In this document: positions 59,312-64,000 of the stretch, in pieces
How the letters are laid out: each line of letters opens with the position of its first letter
Position numbering within the stretch: the first letter of the stretch is position 1
Origin: Microvelia longipes
Taxonomy: Eukaryota; Arthropoda; Insecta; Hemiptera; Veliidae
NCBI GenBank assembly: GCA_018340805.1
Contig: JACMZG010001870.1
Location: 49,058,468-49,122,467 of the forward strand
DNA length: 64,000 bases
Reading direction: 5' to 3'
Position numbers and translations under genes: made by a program
The notes under the pieces: generated by a model
Database searches by the model: none
What the model saw: only the letters and a program-made list of their open reading frames with translations
What the model was told of the DNA's origin: nothing

Positions 59312-59405
59312 TCGGGTACGGGGCACCTCGCAACTTTTCCTCGTCACATCGGATTGCTACGCTCATACACACTACTTCAAACTCGCTTCGCTCGTCCTCA
59401 GAATA
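59312..59405 (-). mobile_element. 5S-SINE (S5) body and tail
   Basis: Minus strand: CTGAGGACGAGCGAAGCGAG, ATGAGCGTAGCAATCCGATG, AAAAGTTGCGAGGTGCCCCG, TACCCGATATTT. It has the same body and tail order as the 7.2-kb copy; the 5S head is absent. Confidence 0.65.
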
Positions 59406-59483
59406 TAAAAATTACCGAATTTATTATGCGACAAGTCTTCGTACTCGAAAAAAATATACTAGACTTGCATATTGATATTAATG

Positions 59484-59700
59484 AATAAATAAAATGCCCC
59501 TTTTGGGGCCTTTTAGCTCATAAGGGTATTCACCCTGCGGAAACCTACCTCAGGTGGTATGCATCTACTACTATCCTTTAAGAATTAATAATAGTTAACG
59601 AAATATATTTAAATACAAATACTATAGTATAGCCCGGCCTGCGAACCTCGGACCTCTGTTGCCGAAATTGAGTGCCACTACGATCACGGCGACAGGCAGC
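59484..59700 (-). mobile_element. S2 SINE, inverted, diverged
   Basis: Minus strand: CTGCCTGTCGCCGTGATCG head, GAGGTTCGCAGGCC, ACCACCTGAGGTAGG, GCAGGGTGAATACCC and a decayed third hairpin (GAGCTAAAAGGCCCC). Its head abuts the TA tract at 59702. Confidence 0.8.
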
Positions 59701-59857
<157 letters not shown>

Positions 59858-60724
59858 ATTATATACAGAATTTAAGATAGGAAACACTAAGAAAATACTC
59901 ACATAAAATTAGTAACGTTTCGAACTATGTTCTTCGTCTGACAGAGAGGGACTTCGTCTGACTTCGATATATATATATATATCGAATCCTATAAATGTTT
60001 CTCCTCCCACTTAAAGTTTTTTCTAGCTTCCTTAGCTCCTTACACCCTACAAGACACTACCTTTCCCGCCCTCACTCCAATAATTGCTTAATAATGAATG
60101 TATAGTTGTTAAGTTTATTGTATATTGAGTATTTAATAATTTTCTAAATTTCTTATATTTGTATATGTATACTTTATAACGACGTGTTACATCCATATAA
60201 GTGGCTTCTGTAATTAATAAAATAAGTAAATAAATAAATAAATAAATAAAAATATAAGCCTTAAACTTTCTAACTAAGCCTAAAACCACTTAAGAGGTTT
60301 TGAAAACATTTTTAACTAATAATAATTCTGGTGAATTGTTGGTTTTGATTTTTTAGTGAAATTTTTATTTCGTCTCAATAGCCACAGTAAAATAAGGAAA
60401 AGGAAAAACCATTAGACGTAGAAAGAAGAAATTAAACAAAAATAATATAACTTTAACATCAGTTTAATGTACAGTTGAAATGATGTCATAAATTTAATGA
60501 ACTGCGAATCTAATCTTATGACGGGACTCACCACAGACATAAGAAATATAATAATACAACCATCACATTAATGTATCAGCTGCGATAAAAATGCATATAA
60601 AGCTTAACTGCAGCCGTTGCAATAGAACTGGACTTGTCAGAGTTTTAATCACTGCAATCTAGAGAGGGTCGGTTGAATTTCGAAACATTGAAAAATAATC
60701 GTTCGCACACCTTAGTTAATTAAT
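59858..60724. other. Unassigned, with small repeat fragments
   Basis: 59911-59943 (minus) has GACGAAGAAC-loop-GTTCGAAACGTT, a relative of the hammerhead-like motifs. 60670-60720 is a scrap of the H1 MITE (GTTGAATTTCGAAACATTG). Confidence 0.5.
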
Positions 60725-61310
60725 GAGTCACCCGTGGTGTAGTGGTTAAGGTACGCGGCCAATACACAGAATGAATGGACTTTAGTCATGGGTTCAATTC
60801 CAGCACGGGCCTCTAGGATTTTTAAGAGAGGGATAAAAATTATGCGTAGCACATTCTTCAGAAGGGACGTAAAGCCGGTGGTCTCGAGCCTGTTAAAGAT
60901 GTTTAACTCGTTAAAGATCCCTTTCCCTAAATGAAAGGGATCTTAGACACATATATATATGGCGATTAGGGTATAGGCAAAATTTAGGACCCTCATTGTA
61001 GATTTATTATAATACTATACTGTTTCTGCCTTGTAGTTTAAAGTGTGTGGAGGTTTGGTTTAACAGTGCGAGCACGTGTTGTTCCCAGTTTTCACTAGAC
61101 TATAAGAGTCAGTGAAAATATGTATGATTGCTTGAAAAAGCATGAGGGGAACCATAGAAATTCACGGCTCCACTGTCTAGATTAGATAAAATATACCTAC
61201 ATTGAAATTAAAATGAGTAGAACACTATCTTAGGGAGCTGGCAAAAAGGGCCCAACAACGTGGCCTACTTACCTGGTAGTTACTACCACTCCCCCCTACT
61301 ACTATCACTA
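60725..61310 (+). mobile_element. tRNA-headed SINE S1, second copy
   Basis: Starts GAGTCACCCGTGGTGTAGTG and keeps box B as GGGTTCAATTCC. It has a 5' deletion of about 18 bp and an ACACATATATATATGG insertion relative to 31435-32012, and ends with the GGTAGT-T-ACTACC hairpin and CCCCCCTACTACTAT. No clear target duplication. Confidence 0.9.
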
Positions 61311-62984
61311 GATTCGATTATCGCAAGCTGCTAAAAATCAGCGCTGTGGCGGACCTGTGTGGACAACTCATGAACTAACTCTGAAAGCTTTCCAAAAATT
61401 TCCGATTATATTTTTAAACTTTAAATATAAAAAAAATAATTTAAATTCAACTTAAATTTAAGTTAAAATTTAAATTGATTGGTTATGACAGCTGCATTTA
61501 TTGTAATAATAAAATTATTTTTCTTTTCGTTCCTTATTATTTTAACATAATAAAAATGGTTCGCCACTGTCATGTTCTGTATTACAAAAATTCAGAAACT
61601 AATTGTAAAAATAATTTTTGACACCAGTGGAGAGACTTGTTTTATTACTCTGATTATGATTAACTCCTCCAACACTCATTTTTTGATTTCTAATATGTAA
61701 TAGTCTTTATCAGATAGTCCCCCCTTCCAAATCCAACCCCATCCCTACCCCCTTTCATGACCCCAGCCTCATAAGCTCATGTTTTCTTCGAAAATTCGCT
61801 GAAAAGGGTGAGACTTTGAGTCAAGTAATGAAAAGCCGGAAAACTGGTCGGCAAGAAAAGAAAAAGTATTGATTGTGAGGAAATAAACACGAAACAGCAA
61901 TGATTTCACGCTTTGTTTGGTAAAAGTAGGAAAAAGAAAAACTGCCAATGGGTGAGTTGGTGAAATAAAAGTTAAACATTTGACCAGAGATTTTGAAGAT
62001 ATTTGTTATCCCTCCAAAAGGTTCAAGATTCAAGGGGGGTTTCAGGCTATTCACATCGACGGTGTTTAAGCCCTGTTTTGTAAATATGAGACCGAGTCAC
62101 TGATACCAAGTTATTATTTTAATCTTGTTGCTATGAATTTTAGAGTTCTTTATCTAATTTAGATTCACAGATGAAGTTCCAAAGGTTGTCTCCAAAAGAA
62201 CAACATAGGATACAGGTCTAATGAGATTAAACATAAAACATTCTTCAGGCGTTCGGTTGTGTGTGAAGTCAAATATATACCAAGTAGGAGAACTCCAATA
62301 CTAACCATGTCAAAATGCATGATCAGCTATACCTGGCTCAAAAAAATCGGATACAGGGTACTTTGGAACTTTTCTTCATAAAATCAGACTTATTATTGCA
62401 GGTTAATGACGTCTTAAAAATATTTTTCGGTTAGCTCAACTAAACTTATAGACTGATTTTCGAGCAAAACATACACAAAAAACAAATCATTGGATAAAAA
62501 TTAGACTTGCTGATAATAAGATGAAACTTAGCTCATATATATGTATTATACATAGCCACATGCGGACCAAATTTCAAACTGATCACATCATTTTGTAGAT
62601 TTTTCGGAATTTTTGTTGTCATTATTGTAGGTTATGACTTCATAAAAAAATTCCCGAATAGCACAATTACACCTATAGACTAATGTTTGTACAAAGTTTC
62701 AACTCTCTAGCATAAATACACTGGGAGCTACGGTGATAACAGACACACTTATACATACAGACAGACAAATTTGTAAAAACCACGTTGGAGGTCTTGAAAA
62801 CAGCTGTAAAGGATAATTTAGGTGACATTCCGGTTTCGGATTTTTTTTTTGCAAACGCAATGCTTTTCCTACAAATTTAGGGTATACATGTGGAAAAGTA
62901 AAAATTTTATTAAAGCCGTGAAATGATTGTTGTAATAATTTAGATAAAGAAATAGAGGAACCACGTTATTTAATAAAAAAAAAA
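61311..62984. other. Unassigned, with family D repeats
   Basis: 62345-62700 holds two D-type blocks (GGTTAATGACGTC, AGATGAAACTTAGCTCATAT) and an S5-like tail (GATACAGGGTACTTTGG); 62855-62890 the GCAATGCTTTTCCTA end. The rest is unrecognised. Confidence 0.5.
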
Positions 62985-63335
62985 ACACAAGAATTAAAAA
63001 AACAATTAAATATTGTCAACCACAATAGTATAAAAAAATTATAACTGACCGGTTTCGACTTTACCTCATCATCAGAGCGGTTTACACTCAGTCTATAAAC
63101 AGCTCTCATTACAGACTCAGCTGTTTACATCAGTCAAGAACAGCTGTTTACATCAGTCAGTAAAACAATTACAGACTCAGCTGTTTACTCAGTGTCATAA
63201 ACAGGCTCTCAGACAGATCAGCTGTTTACATCAGTCTGTAAACAGCTCTGATAATGGCGTAAAGTGAAAACCGGTCAGTTATAATTATTTTTTATATACT
63301 ATTGTAGTTGACAATATACTATTTTTTTATTGAAC
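62985..63335. mobile_element. Foldback element with hammerhead-like arms and an inner repeat
   Basis: The left arm AATATTGTCAACCACAATAG, ATTATAACTGACCGGTTTCG mirrors the right arm ACCGGTCAGTTATAATTATT ... TTGACAATATA. The centre (63070-63245) is a short array built from CAGCTGTTTACATCAGTC-like palindromic units. Both arms carry CTGATRA-TGRxGTAAAGT-GAAAACC-type cores facing outward. Confidence 0.82.
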
Positions 63336-63578
63336 GTCATGGTGAGTCTACCCCAAAAAAAATAAAGGTAATAAAGGTCTCATGTTTTTTTTGGGTTTTG
63401 AAAAATATACAGATAGTCTAGTCAATAACCCGTTTATTTTAGTTATGTTTTCGATAGTTAAAATTTTATTTTTGGAATCTGTTTAGGCATGTTCAGGGAC
63501 ACCCCCCAAAAAAGTCTCCTAAATTTGCATCACAGCTTAGGATCGCAGCTGGAAAGACTAAAACGTGTCCCGTTTTTT
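63336..63578. other. Unassigned
   Basis: Nothing recognised. Confidence 0.5.
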
Positions 63579-64000
63579 AAGCTGGCTGCCTAAAGGGTCA
63601 GAGCAGGACTTTGTTGTATGGCCAGAAAGAATATATAAAGGGTACTCTAGCTGTCTGCTAAAGGGTCAGAGCAGGACTTCTGTTGTAGGGCCAGAAAGAA
63701 TATTAAGCTGTCTGCTGTCCAGAAGCAAGGACTTGTTGTAGGGCCAGAAAAGAATATGTAGGGCCAGAAGCTGTCTGCTAAAGGGTCAGAGCAGGACTTC
63801 AGTGTAGGGCCAGAAAGAATATTAAGCTGTCTGCTAAAGGGTCAGAGCAGACTTCCTGTTGTAGGCCAGAAATGAAGTATAAAGCTGCTGCTGTAAGAGG
63901 GTCAGAGCAGGACTTCGTTGTTCAGGGCCAGAATAATAAAAGCTGTCTGCTAAAGGGTCAGAGCAGGACTTCTGTTGTATGGCCAGAAATAATATAAAGC
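63579..64000. repeat. Minisatellite, ~57-bp unit, continues past the window
   Basis: At least seven units of AGCTGTCTGCTAAAGGGTCA, GAGCAGGACTTCTGTTGTAG, GGCCAGAAAGAATATTA. The array is cut by the window edge. Confidence 0.94.

Overview
This window looks like AT-rich, repeat-dense nuclear DNA from an invertebrate animal, most likely an arthropod. I cannot name the species. Genes are split by spliceosomal introns with GT..AG borders. About nine-tenths of the sequence is intron or intergenic DNA filled with SINEs, MITE-like foldbacks, minisatellites and (AT)n arrays. A 377-base run of N at 1983-2359 is an assembly gap. Many tandem units differ only by single-base indels, which may be uncorrected long-read error.

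Only one protein-coding gene is convincing. It is a NELL-type (Nel-like, thrombospondin-N / von Willebrand C / EGF) secreted glycoprotein gene on the minus strand. Seven exons are visible, in transcript order 36552-36424, 27379-27175, 25373-25148, 11681-11526, 11019-10891, 3081-2988 and 975-784. All six internal junctions keep the reading frame. They encode about 376 residues: the thrombospondin-N/laminin-G-like domain, a short coiled coil and two VWC domains. The signal-peptide exon(s) lie beyond 36552 and were not found. The EGF and C-terminal VWC exons lie off the left edge. Only one intron (506 bp, between the exons at 11.6 and 10.9 kb) is short; the rest run from 1.8 to 13.5 kb.

The repeats fall into families that can be cross-checked inside the window: a ~225-bp tRNA-headed SINE ending in three small hairpins (about eight copies or pieces); a ~580-bp tRNA-headed SINE (one copy with a 14-bp target duplication); a 5S-rRNA-headed SINE; a hAT-like MITE with an 8-bp duplication; a ~176-bp TA-flanked MITE (three copies); a large modular foldback family carrying Maf- and CREB-type sites (four main copies); a 5'-truncated jockey/CR1-like LINE; and a palindromic two-LTR miniature element with a 5-bp duplication.

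Right of 36.5 kb I see no coding sequence. That half holds repeats, a GC-rich island at 42.55 kb with two CACGTG boxes and an RFX-type X-box (a candidate regulatory site of the same gene), and a 57-bp minisatellite that runs off the right edge. The most interesting cross-cutting signals are hammerhead-ribozyme-like cores in several unrelated repeats, minisatellites next to the acceptor side of four successive NELL exons, and the palindromic LTR element.
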